Shown here: one piece after another, positions 47,469 to 61,375 of the stretch
Position numbering within the stretch: the first letter of the stretch is position 1
Layout: every line of letters begins with the position of its first letter
Assembly: GCA_030424595.1 (NCBI GenBank)
Contig: JAUHWG010000002.1
Location: 1-64,000 of the forward strand
DNA: 64,000 nt
Direction: 5' to 3'
DNA from: Polyangia bacterium
GTDB lineage: Bacteria > Myxococcota_A > Polyangia > Nannocystales > Nannocystaceae
The notes under the pieces: generated by a model
Told to the model about the DNA's origin: nothing
What the model saw: only the letters and a program-made list of their open reading frames with translations
The model's database searches: none
Made by a program: the position numbers and the translations under genes

Positions 47469-49625
47469 GTGGCGCACAATCCAGGAGATCAGATCTGTGG
47501 CCGCTTCGAGCTGGTCCGCGCTGAGGCCGAGGGCACCGGCTCGCCGCTCTTCGGCGACTCATGGGCTGCGGTGGACAGTGAGAGCGGCGAGGTCGTCCGC
47601 TTGGTCCTCCTCGGGCCCGGGCTGATCCCCGGGGCCGCGGCCCGCGAGGCACTGACCTCCCGCTTGGACAGGCTCTGCTCCCGCGGGCAGGACGACATGC
47701 TCGTCCCGCTGAGCTTCGTCGGACAGGACGGAGAACACGTCGTCGCCGCCTTTGAGGGGCTCTACGCCGGCATCTCCCTCGCGGATGTGGTCGCCGATCT
47801 CGAGGTCGACGATCGCCTCCCGGAGCTCGGCCGGTTGATCGCCGATCTCGCCCTCGGCCTCGCGATCCTCCACGGCCGCGGGCTCCTCCACGGGTGCCTC
47901 GGGATCGAGACGATCTTCGTCTGGGAGCGTGGCAACGCCCTTTGGCAGCACGCTCTCGCCGGCGCCTGTGATCCGACGGCGATCGCGGCAAAGATCGCGG
48001 AGACCGGGCTCCTCGTCGCCCCCGAGGTCGCGGAGACCGGTCAGCTCAGCGCAGCGTCGGACGTCTTCGCCTGGGCCTCCGTCATCGCGACCTACGCCAG
48101 CGGGTTGCCGCCGCAGGAGGCGCTCGATGCCCTGCGGCGCGGCGAGATCCTGGGGAAGAGCGGAAAGCTGCTCCAGCTCCTCCAAGCCGCGGTCGACCCG
48201 TCGCCGAGCGCTCGTCCTGCGAACGGATCGCGGCTGATCGAGGGGCTCCAGGCCGCGTGCCTGATCGTCGTCGACGGCGAAGAGGACACCATCGACGAGG
48301 AGGCCCTGACCGCGCTGGCCGAGGCGGGGATCGATCCGGTGACCTTCGAGAGCCTGCCGCCTGAGGTCGGGGCCGCTCCAGCCGCCCCGCCGGAGCAGTC
48401 CTTGCCCGCAGCGAGCGCGAAGTCCCCTCCGCCAGAGACCCCGCCGACAGCGGCCAAGCCACTCCCCGTCACCCCGGCTCCGCCGACGGCGGCCCCTCCG
48501 ACGGCGGCCCCGCCGACGGCGGCCAAGCCAGTCCCCGTCACCCCGGCTCCGCCGACGGCGGCCCCTCCGAAGTCGCCCCCTCCCAGCCTCCCATCGCTGA
48601 GCCCGCCGGCTCCGCCGGAGCTGACGGTCAAGCCGCCCGCGCGGCCGCCGATTCTCCCTCCGCGTCCTCCGGCGGCAAAGCGGGCGAACCCGCCGACGTT
48701 GCCGACAAAGCCGCCGCCGCTGCCTGGGGGCGGGGCCCCCGCTCTGCCGCCACGGCCTCCGCTCACGGCGCGGGCCGAGGAGAGCGCGATCCCTGGCATC
48801 CCGCAGGCGCCGGCAGGTCCCGCGCCGGTCGCCGCATCTCCAGCCTCGGTCGCTTCGCCTGCAGCCCCGAGCATCTCCGCATCCCCCGTAGCTCCGGATC
48901 CGACCGATGAGGTCCCATCGCCGATCGGGGACGCGGTCGCAGCCGCCCTCGGCGGGGCCCTGTCCTCCCTCGGCGACGATCTTCCGCCCTACCTCCCGCC
49001 GATCGGTGAGATTCAAGAGCCCTCGGGGGTTCGCCCCGCCGCGGTCGTCGTCAAGGGCGGCAAGGGCGACAAGGAGCCCGAGGAGGGCAAGAAGAAGATC
49101 CACCTGCTCGAGCCGAGCGGCAGCCGCTCGGTCAGCCCTCCGGGCGAGAGCAGCGGCGGCCTCAAGACGTCCGCCCTCGTCAACATGGCGCTCGCAGGCG
49201 GACGGACCGCGGGTGAGCCGTCGCAGCGGGTCGGGGTTGAGAGCTCCAGCCTCTCGGACGCGGTCTCGGCCGCGACCGCGGTCCTGGAGCCCTCTGCCGA
49301 GACCCCGCCGTCGATGCCGGATCTCCCCGAAGTGGCGGAGGGCGGACGCGATCGGCGGACACACCCGCTCGGCTGGGCCATCGAGGACATCGAGGGGCAC
49401 CCGAGCACCTCCGCCCCCGAGGATAGCGGGGCGGACGACAGCGCAGCGAGCGGGCTCAACGCGGACGACAGCGTCGAGGCCCGGGCGATCGTCGAGGCGA
49501 CCACCGTCGGCCAGCAGCCCGGCGCAGAGGAGAAGAAGGAGGAGGACGACTCGCGCTCCCTCCTGATCCTCCTCGCCCTCGCGGCCGCGGTCTTGGTCGG
49601 CACCATCCTCTGGGCGTCGAACTAG
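47469..49625 (+). CDS. Tail-anchored Ser/Thr pseudokinase with Pro-rich linker
   Basis: Residues 1-265 follow a protein-kinase fold (GRFELVRAEAEG; LALGLAILHGRGLLHGCLG; VAPEVAETGQLSAASDVFAW), but catalytic residues are gone: the HRD loop reads HGCLG, no DFG is found and the VAIK Lys is missing. About 330 residues of Pro/Ala-rich sequence follow, with TAAPPTAAPPTAAKP repeats at the DNA level, then a charged stretch and a final membrane helix (LLILLALAAAVLVGTILW) at the extreme C-terminus. It probably acts as a membrane scaffold. Start GTG at 47469. Myxobacteria have many such kinases. Confidence 0.8.
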   Translation: MAHNPGDQICGRFELVRAEAEGTGSPLFGDSWAAVDSESGEVVRLVLLGPGLIPGAAAREALTSRLDRLCSRGQDDMLVPLSFVGQDGEHVVAAFEGLYAGISLADVVADLEVDDRLPELGRLIADLALGLAILHGRGLLHGCLGIETIFVWERGNALWQHALAGACDPTAIAAKIAETGLLVAPEVAETGQLSAASDVFAWASVIATYASGLPPQEALDALRRGEILGKSGKLLQLLQAAVDPSPSARPANGSRLIEGLQAACLIVVDGEEDTIDEEALTALAEAGIDPVTFESLPPEVGAAPAAPPEQSLPAASAKSPPPETPPTAAKPLPVTPAPPTAAPPTAAPPTAAKPVPVTPAPPTAAPPKSPPPSLPSLSPPAPPELTVKPPARPPILPPRPPAAKRANPPTLPTKPPPLPGGGAPALPPRPPLTARAEESAIPGIPQAPAGPAPVAASPASVASPAAPSISASPVAPDPTDEVPSPIGDAVAAALGGALSSLGDDLPPYLPPIGEIQEPSGVRPAAVVVKGGKGDKEPEEGKKKIHLLEPSGSRSVSPPGESSGGLKTSALVNMALAGGRTAGEPSQRVGVESSSLSDAVSAATAVLEPSAETPPSMPDLPEVAEGGRDRRTHPLGWAIEDIEGHPSTSAPEDSGADDSAASGLNADDSVEARAIVEATTVGQQPGAEEKKEEDDSRSLLILLALAAAVLVGTILWASN

Positions 49626-49676
49626 TCGAGGATTCCGCTGGAGCCGAGCGCCGCGCTCCACTAGCGTGTGCCCGCC

Positions 49677-50684
49677 ATGCCCGTGACCGAGTCAAGGCTC
49701 CGCGACGCCCTCACCGCCGAGCACACGCTCGACGTCCTGCCCCCTGACTTCGACAGCCTCGGCGTCCGCTACAGCGGAAAGGTCCGCGAGAACTTCAGCG
49801 ATGGGGATCGCCGGACGATCATCGTCAGCGATCGGATCTCCGCCTTCGACGTGGTCCTCGGGACGATCCCCTTCAAGGGACAGATCCTAAACGGCCTCGC
49901 CCGATACTGGTTTGAGGCGACGGAGGACGTCGCGAAGAACCACATGGTCGCGGTCCCCGATCCGCAGGCGATGCAGGTCCACGAGTGCACGCCCGTGCCG
50001 GTGGAATTCGTCGTCCGCGCGTACCTGACAGGCGTCTCCTCGACCAGCATCGGCCGGGCCTACGAGCGCGGCGAGCGGGTCTTTTGCGGGCATCCGCTCG
50101 CCGACGGGATGGTCAAGCACCAGCGCCTGCCGACGCCGCTGGTCACCCCGTCGACCAAGGCGCCGAAGGGGGAGCACGACCTCAGCGTCAGCCGGAGCTG
50201 GCTCATCGACAACGGCCACATCGACGCCGAGCGCTTCGACACCCTGGCGGCGCTCGCCCTCGCGCTCTTCGCCCGCGGTCAGGCCCTCGCCGCCGAGCGC
50301 GGGCTCCTCCTGGTCGACACCAAGTACGAGTTCGGCGTCGACCGTGACGGCGAGCTCCGCCTCATCGATGAGATCCACACCCCCGACTCCTCGCGCTACT
50401 GGTACGCCGACACCTACGAGGCGGCGATGGAGCGAGGCGAGGATCCGCGCAGCCTGGACAAGGAATTCGTCCGCCGCTGGCTGGTCGCCGAAGGCTTCAC
50501 CGGTGATGGCGCACCGCCGGTCCTGCCGGACTCGCTGCGCATCGAGGCCGCGCGCCGCTACATCGAAACCTACGAGCGCCTCACCGGCACGACCTTCGAG
50601 CCCAGCACCGAGCCGCCCTTGCCGCGCCTGCGCGCGAACCTCGGCGTGCGACCCGCGGGTGACGAAGCGGGCCAGGGAGGCTAG
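49677..50684 (+). CDS. purC: SAICAR synthetase
   Basis: PurC joins aspartate to CAIR in purine synthesis. The 335-residue protein has [20 protein letters not shown], the [14 protein letters not shown] loop and [14 protein letters not shown]. It is the longer (about 300-340 residue) form seen in yeast and many proteobacteria. An in-frame GTG at 49668 is an alternative start. A TAGCGT hexamer lies about 9 nt upstream and no Shine-Dalgarno is seen. Confidence 0.96.
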   Translation: MPVTESRLRDALTAEHTLDVLPPDFDSLGVRYSGKVRENFSDGDRRTIIVSDRISAFDVVLGTIPFKGQILNGLARYWFEATEDVAKNHMVAVPDPQAMQVHECTPVPVEFVVRAYLTGVSSTSIGRAYERGERVFCGHPLADGMVKHQRLPTPLVTPSTKAPKGEHDLSVSRSWLIDNGHIDAERFDTLAALALALFARGQALAAERGLLLVDTKYEFGVDRDGELRLIDEIHTPDSSRYWYADTYEAAMERGEDPRSLDKEFVRRWLVAEGFTGDGAPPVLPDSLRIEAARRYIETYERLTGTTFEPSTEPPLPRLRANLGVRPAGDEAGQGG

Positions 50685-50693
50685 CCTGTAGCC

Positions 50694-51059
50694 ATGGCTG
50701 TAGGTCCGATCATCGCCTCCGCTGGCGCCTTTGCCATCGGCCTTTTCGTCATGGCGACGGTGACTCCGAACGTCGTCATCAAGGACACATGGCGCGCCTT
50801 CCAGGTCGCCTCTGTCGCGGGGATCGCTTCGGCGCTCCTGGGCAAGCTCGTGGTCGCGCTCATGAGCCTGATCTTCCTGCCGATCCTGCTCGCAGGACCG
50901 CTGGGCGTGTTCTTCCTCCACGCCCTCTTCAACGGCGCGCTCCTCTTCGGCGCGAGCCACTACTTCGACGACGGCATCCGCTTCGCCAGCCTCAAGACGC
51001 TCTCGCTCGTCGCGGCCGGGCTCACCCTGGTCCAGATGATCGTCCGCTCGGGCGTCTAG
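50694..51059 (+). CDS. Small membrane protein, holin-like topology
   Basis: This 121-residue protein has four hydrophobic helices (ASAGAFAIGLFVMATV; ALLGKLVVALMSLIFLPILL; GPLGVFFLHALFNGALLFG; LSLVAAGLTLVQMIV) linked by short loops. The helix count and the LGVFFLHALFNGALLF segment resemble phage-holin-family-4-like membrane proteins that are common in bacterial chromosomes; there are no phage genes nearby. Function unknown. Confidence 0.7.
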   Translation: MAVGPIIASAGAFAIGLFVMATVTPNVVIKDTWRAFQVASVAGIASALLGKLVVALMSLIFLPILLAGPLGVFFLHALFNGALLFGASHYFDDGIRFASLKTLSLVAAGLTLVQMIVRSGV

Positions 51060-51188
51060 CCGCGCCGCGGTCGACCACAGGGGCCAGGCTCGACCACGTC
51101 GCCGAGGCCCGAACGCCGTGCTCGATCGCACGTCTCGCAGGTCGAGGTCGACGAGCGGCGACACCCGTGACTGCTAGGCTCCCCCGCA

Positions 51189-52577
<1,389 letters not shown>

Positions 52578-52601
52578 CCTGCTGTGGCAAGGAGTGTCCC
52601 G

Positions 52602-53745
52602 ATGACCGAGACCCCAGCTCCCGACTTCATCCTCGAGCACAGCAAGATAAGCGAGCTGCTCAGCCAGCTCTCCCTTCGCCTCGGTGAGCTGCGGAGGCAT
52701 CTTTGACTACGACGGCAAGCGCGACAAGCTAGAGGAGCTCGACGCTCAGATCGCCGATCCTACCTTCTGGGACGATAGCGATCGGGCGCAGGTCGTCCTG
52801 CGCGAGCAGTCCGGGATCAAGAAGGTCCTAGAGCAGCTCGACGGCGCGTCGACCCGGCACGAGGAGGCTTCGCTCCTCTACGAGCTCGCCCGCGACGAGG
52901 GCGACGAGGACTCGACGCGCGAGGTCTGGGACAACCTCCAGGAGCTCGACAAGACGGTCGCGACCCTGGAGTTCCAGCGGATGCTCTCCGGGGAGCATGA
53001 TCGTGCGGACGCGCTCCTCTCGATCAACGCCGGCGCCGGCGGGGTCGACTCCCAGGACTGGGCCGAGATGCTCCTGCGCATGTACCAGCGCTGGGGCGAG
53101 CGCCAAGGCCTAAAGGTCGAGCTCCTCGACCTTCAAGAGGGGGAGCAGGCGGGGATCCGCGGGGCCGCGCTCTCGATCTCCGGCGAGTACGCCTACGGCT
53201 ACCTCCGCTCCGAGATCGGCGTCCACCGCCTCGTCCGGATCTCGCCCTTCGACGCCCAAGCACGGCGGCAGACCTCGTTCGCGAGCGTCATGGTTCTCCC
53301 GGACATCGGCGACGACAACTCCGACATCGAGGTCGTCGACTCCGATCTCAAGATCGACAAGTACCGAGCCTCCGGCGCCGGCGGACAGCACGTCAACAAG
53401 ACCGAGTCCGCGGTCCGCCTCACCCACATCCCGACGGGCGTCGTCGTCGCCTGTCAGATGGAGCGATCGCAGCACAAGAACATGGCGATCGCGATGCGGA
53501 TGCTGAAGGCCAAGCTCTGGGAGATCGAGGAGCAGCGCCGGCTCGCCGAGCGTCACGCCCTCGAAGGGGAGAAGATGGCCAACGAGTGGGGCTCGCAGAT
53601 CCGCTCCTACGTCATTCACCCCTACCAGCAGGTCACCGATCACCGCACGGACCTCAAGGTCTCCCAGGTGCAAGCGGTGCTCGACGGTGAGCTCGATCGC
53701 TTCATCGAAGCGTTCCTGCTGATGGAGGGGGAGAGCGAGGCATGA
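52602..53745 (+). CDS. prfB: Peptide chain release factor 2, programmed +1 frameshift
   Basis: RF2 ends translation at UGA and UAA. The gene is in two frames: 52602-52703 (34 codons, MTETPAPDFILEHSKISELL onward), then after skipping one base, 52705-53745. The in-frame UGA at 52704-52706 is bypassed by the RF2 autoregulatory frameshift. The joined protein (380 residues) has the SPF anticodon-like motif (VRISPFDAQ) and the catalytic GGQ (SGAGGQHVNKTESAVRLTH). AAGGAG precedes the ATG. It overlaps the lolC-like gene by 4 bases. Confidence 0.96.
52693..52707 (+). promoter_or_regulatory. RF2 programmed frameshift signal
   Basis: An internal Shine-Dalgarno GGAGG (52693-52697) lies 3 nt before CTT-TGA-C (52701-52707), the same spacing and slippery sequence as in most bacterial prfB genes. 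Slow reading of the UGA when RF2 is low lets the ribosome shift +1 and make full-length RF2. Confidence 0.95.
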
Positions 53746-55877
53746 GCCGCGACGACGAACGACTCGGGGGCCAGCGGCTCCACTGGATGATCGCCTGGCG
53801 CCACCTTCGGGTCGGCGACAGCGCCCCGACGTTCGTCGTCCCGCTCATGTGCCTCTCCGCCTACCTGATCCTGATCGGCGCCGGGCTGGCCCTGGTCGCC
53901 AGCCTCGGCTCGCCGGAGCTCGTCGAGGCCGCCGAAGAGGTCGCCCCGCTGGTCCCTGAGATCACGGCGGGAGCGGCCGCAGCTCCGCCGATCGAGTCCT
54001 ACTACGCGCTCATCGGCGGAGGGACGCTCTTCGTCGGCGTGATGCTCCTGATAGGCGCCGTCCTCTCCCGGATCTTCACCCTCCTGGCGACGGTCATCAT
54101 CATCTCAGTGATGCTCGGCTGCATGGCCCTCGTCGTCGTGCTCAGCTTGATGACCGGCCTCGAGCATGAGCTGCGCGACAAGATCCTCGGCCAGCTCTCC
54201 CACATCCAGATCGCCCGAGAGGATCATCGCCCCTTCGGCGACTACGACGCGGTGATCCAGGAGATCGCCGAGGTCCCGGGGATCGAGGGGGTCAGCCCCT
54301 ATCTCAAGGGCGAGGTGATGGTCCGCAACGGCCTCAACCGCCAGGGCGGGATCCTGACCGGGATCATCCCCGAGCGCGAGGCGACGGTCTCGTACCTGCC
54401 GACGATCCTCACCTCGGGAAAGTACGACTACCTCGATCACCCCGAGGACATCCCGGAGCCCTCCTTCTCCTTTGAGGTCGCGCGGGACGACAACGTCACG
54501 AAGGTGAAGAAGAGCGGCGTCGGCCTCGGGCTCAGCGACGCGCTGCCCAAGCCCAAGGCCGGCTCGACCCTCCCGCCGCCGGTCGAGCTGCCGATGGAGG
54601 TGCCGATGGAAGTCCCGACCGATGCCGATGATGGTTGGGAGGACCCGGAGGTCGAGCTCAAGAACCTGCGAGGGGAGGGCGCCCCGGCGAAGACCGCAGC
54701 GAAGACCGCAGCGAAGCCGAAGTCGGCGAAGCCGAAGGGCGCTGTCGACATCGACGACAGCCCGGACTCGGACGATCCCGACGACATCGGCGTTGTGATC
54801 GAGAACTACGGCCTCAAGGGTCGGCTCAAGCCGGAGGGCGTTCAGCTCGGGCTGCCGACCGGTGGGGCGCTCACCGGCGCCCAGCTCGGGAGGCCCACGG
54901 CCGATGAGGATGACGGCTGGGAGGACCCCGAGGACGAGATCCCCAAGCTTCGCGAGGCTGGAGTCCTGCCGCCGGCCCCCGAGGCCGAGGAGTCGGCAGA
55001 GCCCGCGGAGAACGGGAGCAACGCCGCGTCGCCAAAGAACGTAGAGGCGGAGCCCGAGCCGGTGACCGTCCTCGCCCCGGTGCTCATCGGCAGCGAGAAG
55101 GCGCGCGAGCTGGTCGCCAGCCTCGGCGACAGGGTTCAGCTGATCACGCCGATCGGCCGCCAGACCCCGGTCGGGCGGATGCCTGGGCGGATGGACGTGC
55201 GCGTCGCGGGGGTCTTCGACGCGAACCACTACGAGTACGACAGGTGGCTGATCTACGCCCCCTTGGAGACGGTCCAGTCCTTCTTGCGCACCGGCGATCG
55301 GATCAGCGGCATCGAGATCCGGGTCGACGATCTCGACAGGATTCGCGAGCGCAAGCGCACGCTTGAAGAGGTGATCGGTCGCCTGGGCCGCGATGACATC
55401 GTCGTCCGCGACTGGCAGGAGCTCAACGCCTCGCTCTTCTCGGCGATGGCGCTCGAGAAGATCGCGGTCTTCATCGCCCTCCTCTGCGTCATCCTCGTCG
55501 CCTCCTTCGGGATCCTCGGCTCGAACCTGATGAGCGTCCTCGAGAAGTCCAAAGAGATCGCGATCCTCAAGACGATGGGGACCTCGGACTCGCTGATCCA
55601 GCGGATCTTCATCGCTGAGGGCCTCTGCCTCGGGATCCTCGGCGCGGTCATCGGCATCGGCACCGGCATCGGCCTCTGCGTCGTCCTCGACAGCTTCGGC
55701 CTGCCGCTGAGCGGCAACCTCGGCGACTTTGAGACCCTCCCGGTCGCGGTCGATCCGGTCGAGGTGCTCCTCGTCGGGGTCTCGGCGCTCATCATCGTCT
55801 GGCTCTCGAGCCTCTACCCCGCGCGGGTCGCCTCGCGAATGCGGCCGGTCCAGGCCCTGCGGAAGGCCGAAGCCTAG
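53742..55877 (+). CDS. LolC/LolE-like lipoprotein-release permease with long acidic insert
   Basis: LolC/E releases outer-membrane lipoproteins from the inner membrane. Conserved segments are LNAWRHLR-like IAWRHLRVGDSA, ALVVVLSLMTGLEHELRDKI at the membrane exit, HIQIAREDHRPF, and the three C-terminal helices with NLMSVLEKSKEIAILKTMGT and LYPARVASRMRPVQALR. The 711 residues exceed the usual 400-415 because of extra N-terminal helices and a periplasmic insert (about 245-440) holding two copies of a D-GWEDPE-E-LR motif (54621-54670 and 54903-54955). It is adjacent to a paralogue and LolD. Confidence 0.9.
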   Translation: MSRDDERLGGQRLHWMIAWRHLRVGDSAPTFVVPLMCLSAYLILIGAGLALVASLGSPELVEAAEEVAPLVPEITAGAAAAPPIESYYALIGGGTLFVGVMLLIGAVLSRIFTLLATVIIISVMLGCMALVVVLSLMTGLEHELRDKILGQLSHIQIAREDHRPFGDYDAVIQEIAEVPGIEGVSPYLKGEVMVRNGLNRQGGILTGIIPEREATVSYLPTILTSGKYDYLDHPEDIPEPSFSFEVARDDNVTKVKKSGVGLGLSDALPKPKAGSTLPPPVELPMEVPMEVPTDADDGWEDPEVELKNLRGEGAPAKTAAKTAAKPKSAKPKGAVDIDDSPDSDDPDDIGVVIENYGLKGRLKPEGVQLGLPTGGALTGAQLGRPTADEDDGWEDPEDEIPKLREAGVLPPAPEAEESAEPAENGSNAASPKNVEAEPEPVTVLAPVLIGSEKARELVASLGDRVQLITPIGRQTPVGRMPGRMDVRVAGVFDANHYEYDRWLIYAPLETVQSFLRTGDRISGIEIRVDDLDRIRERKRTLEEVIGRLGRDDIVVRDWQELNASLFSAMALEKIAVFIALLCVILVASFGILGSNLMSVLEKSKEIAILKTMGTSDSLIQRIFIAEGLCLGILGAVIGIGTGIGLCVVLDSFGLPLSGNLGDFETLPVAVDPVEVLLVGVSALIIVWLSSLYPARVASRMRPVQALRKAEA

Positions 55878-55912
55878 GACCTCGGTCGCGGGGCTTCGGA
55901 GACAGGTCGAGC

Positions 55913-57871
55913 GTGCGTGAGTCCCTAGAGCTGTGGGTCGCCTGGCGTCACCTGCGATCCCGTGAGAGCCGGCGTTGGACCCGTCCGACCGCGATCATCT
56001 TCGCCTACGTCACCGCGGTCGGGGTCGGCTTCATGGTCTGGGCCCGGATCCGCGGCGGCATCGCCGAGGAGATCGCCGCAGGGCCGATGGTCGACTTCTT
56101 CGTCCCCCCGGTCGCCGACATCGCCGGCCTGATCGGCCTCGCGACCCTCGCCTTCGGACTCCTCGGCCTGACCTTCGCCCTCCTCGCCGCGCTCTTCAAC
56201 CTCCTGAGCGCGATCATCATCCTCTCCGTGGCCCAGGGCTGCATGGCCCTCGTCGTGGTGCTCAGCCTGATGACCGGGCTCGAGCAGGATCTCCAGGCCA
56301 AGATCATCAAGCAGAAGGCGGAGGTCCGGATCACGCAGGTCCAGGATGAGCCCTTCGCCGACTACGAGGCTGTCACCGCGGCGATCCGCGAGCTCGACGA
56401 GGTCGCCGCTGCGAGCCCCTACGCCCAGGGCGAGGTGATGCTCCGAAGCCCCTACAACCGGCAGGGGGGGCTCCTCGTCGGGATCCAGCCGGAGAGCCAC
56501 GCCCTGGTCTCGAACCTCGAGGAGCAGATCGACGCCGGGGGCTATCGCTTCCTGACCTCCCCTGAGGATGGACCCTGGGATGAACTCGACCGCCTCCAGA
56601 AGGCCCGCGAAGAGGAGTCTCAGCGCGCTCTCGCGGCTCAGGTCGCCAAGGCTCGGCCCCAAGCGGAGGATTTGCCGGTCGCAGCGCCCGACGAGATCGC
56701 CGACGGCGACGACGAGCTCGAGGACGAGCCCGGCGGCGATGAGTGGGAGGATCCCGCGGTTGAGGTTCCGAAGCTCCGCGGCGAGACCGCTGCTCCCACA
56801 CCAGCGCCCGCCGACCCGCCCCCGACAGAGGCTGCGGCGGAGCTCGACGCCGAAGATGAGGGCTGGGATGAAGGTTGGGAGGATCCAGAGGTCGAGATCC
56901 CCAAGCTCCGCGCGGCAGGCGACATTCCCGCAGCTCCAGTGCCCTCGTTCGCAGTCCCTCTGCCGGAGCTCGACGTCGACCCGGGGCAGGCCGGCGAGCG
57001 CGCTCCGCTCACGAAGCCACCCGTAGACGTGGCACCCGAGCGAGAAGATCCCGCCGCCGCCGCAAATCTAGTCCCGCTGCTGATGGGCGCCGAACTCACA
57101 GAGGAGCTCGCGGTCCCGCTGGGCGGTCGTATCCAGCTGATCACGCCGATCGGGCGAATGACCCCGAGCGGGCAGATTCCCAGCTTCCTCGCGGTTCGGG
57201 TCGTAGGGATCTTCTACTCCGGGATGTACGCCTACGATCGTCAGAACGTCTACGCCCCGCTCGATCGGGTCCAGGCGCTCCTCCGCCTCGGGGACACCGC
57301 CCACGGGATCGAGGTCAAGCTCGTCGACTCGGACAGCCTCGACGCTGCGACGACGGCGATCCGCGCCCGCCTCGACGCCCTCGGCCGCGATGACCTGCGG
57401 GTCGAGAGCTGGCGCTCGCTCAACCGCAACCTCTTCTCGGCGATGTTCCTCGAGAAGATCGCGATGTTCATCGGCCTCCTCTTTGTGGTCCTCGTCGCCG
57501 CCTTCGGGATCCTCGCCACGAACCTCATGAGCGTCCTCGACAAGGCCCAGGAGATCGCGATCCTCAAGGCCATGGGGGCCAGCGATCGACGGATCTCGAG
57601 GGTCTTCATGATCGAGGGTATGGTCGTCGGCGTCGTCGGCTCGCTCCTCGGGATCGCCGCGGGGATCCTCTTCTGCTCGCTCCTCACAGGCCAGGGCCTG
57701 CCGCTCCCCTCCGAGAACTTCTACACACAACGCCTCCCCGTGGTCGTCTCCCCGCTCGAGGTCGTGATCGTCGGGGTCGCCGCGTTGGCGATCGTCTGGC
57801 TCTCCAGCGTTCACCCCGCACGCACAGCGGCCCGTCTACGGCCCCTCGACGGTCTTCGAGCGAGCGAGTGA
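55913..57871 (+). CDS. Second LolC/LolE-like permease with acidic insert
   Basis: This 652-residue paralogue repeats the same layout: VAWRHLRSRESR, extra N-terminal helices, ALVVVLSLMTGLEQDLQAKI, QAEVRITQ-like strand, a long insert and the C-terminal NLMSVLDKAQEIAILKAMGA and VHPARTAARLRPLDGLRASE. The insert (about 225-390) also holds two acidic motifs (DEWEDPAVEVPKLR at 56734-56780; EGWEDPEVEIPKLR at 56851-56910). With the first permease it probably makes a LolCE heterodimer. Start GTG 36 nt after the preceding stop. Confidence 0.9.
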   Translation: MRESLELWVAWRHLRSRESRRWTRPTAIIFAYVTAVGVGFMVWARIRGGIAEEIAAGPMVDFFVPPVADIAGLIGLATLAFGLLGLTFALLAALFNLLSAIIILSVAQGCMALVVVLSLMTGLEQDLQAKIIKQKAEVRITQVQDEPFADYEAVTAAIRELDEVAAASPYAQGEVMLRSPYNRQGGLLVGIQPESHALVSNLEEQIDAGGYRFLTSPEDGPWDELDRLQKAREEESQRALAAQVAKARPQAEDLPVAAPDEIADGDDELEDEPGGDEWEDPAVEVPKLRGETAAPTPAPADPPPTEAAAELDAEDEGWDEGWEDPEVEIPKLRAAGDIPAAPVPSFAVPLPELDVDPGQAGERAPLTKPPVDVAPEREDPAAAANLVPLLMGAELTEELAVPLGGRIQLITPIGRMTPSGQIPSFLAVRVVGIFYSGMYAYDRQNVYAPLDRVQALLRLGDTAHGIEVKLVDSDSLDAATTAIRARLDALGRDDLRVESWRSLNRNLFSAMFLEKIAMFIGLLFVVLVAAFGILATNLMSVLDKAQEIAILKAMGASDRRISRVFMIEGMVVGVVGSLLGIAAGILFCSLLTGQGLPLPSENFYTQRLPVVVSPLEVVIVGVAALAIVWLSSVHPARTAARLRPLDGLRASE

Positions 57872-57877
57872 CCGGCG

Positions 57878-57906
57878 TTGACACGAAAAAACGCCCATCT
57901 TAGGGT
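57878..57906 (+). promoter_or_regulatory. Promoter of lolD-bamA
   Basis: A perfect TTGACA (57878-57883), a 17-bp spacer and TAGGGT (57901-57906) lie between lolE and lolD. Predicted start is about 20 nt before the lolD ATG, so lolD-bamA can be expressed apart from lolC-lolE. Confidence 0.6.
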
Positions 57907-57932
57907 AGCGCCCGCATTTCGGACCCCCCCCG

Positions 57933-58687
57933 ATGACCGACGTCTCATCCACGCATGACACCACCAACCTTGTCCGGGTGGAGCACATGCACAAGGAGTT
58001 CACCCACGGTGCGCGGGTCCTCCACGTCCTCCGCGACGTCGGCCTGACCCTGACGCCAGGCGAGATGGTGACGATCATCGGCGCCTCCGGTGCGGGGAAG
58101 TCGACGCTCCTCCACTGCCTCGGCACCCTCGACCTGCCGACGCGGGGGCGGATCCTCTTCGGCGACACCGACATCACCCGGCTCTCGCCCCCCGATCTCG
58201 CCGCCTTCCGCAACCGGACGATCGGCTTCGTCTTCCAGTTTCACCACCTCCTGGCCGAGTTCACGGCCCTGGAGAACGCCATGATGCCGGCGCTGATCGG
58301 CCGACTGCCGCGCAAGGAGGCCCGGGATCGGGCCTCCGAGATGTTGATCGCGGTCGGCCTCGAGCATCGCCTCTCGCACCGCCCCGGCGAGCTCTCGGGC
58401 GGCGAGCAGCAGCGCGTCGCGATCGCGCGGGCCCTGGTGATGGAGCCCAAGCTGCTCCTCGCCGACGAGCCCACCGGCAACCTGGACACCAAGACCAGCG
58501 AAGAGGTCCACGACCTGATCTTCCGACTCAACGAGGAGCGGGCGATGACCGTCCTCGTCGTCACCCACAATATGGACCTGGCGCAGATGGCCCCGCGCCG
58601 GATTCGCATGTCTGACGGACGACTCGTGGATGACATCCGCGGCGATCCGACCGAGGCCCGAGCACGTCGTCGGGGATCTGAGAGTTC

Positions 58688-58691
<4 letters not shown>
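57933..58691 (+). CDS. lolD: Lipoprotein-releasing ABC ATPase LolD
   Basis: LolD powers LolCE. The 252-residue ATPase has Walker A (GASGAGKST), Q-loop (FVFQFHHLL), signature [15 protein letters not shown], Walker B LLLADEP and the switch His in VVTHNMD. It ends in a basic tail. The stop overlaps the GTG of bamA by 4 bases. Confidence 0.95.

Positions 58692-61375
<2,684 letters not shown>

Noticed and set aside
47559..49661. 700-codon minus-strand frame opposite the pseudokinase
   Set aside because: Shadow of the repetitive Pro-rich region; Arg/Gly-rich low complexity only.
50694..51059. Phage holin as a sign of a prophage
   Set aside because: No capsid, lysin, integrase or other phage gene is nearby; the flanks are purC and purF.
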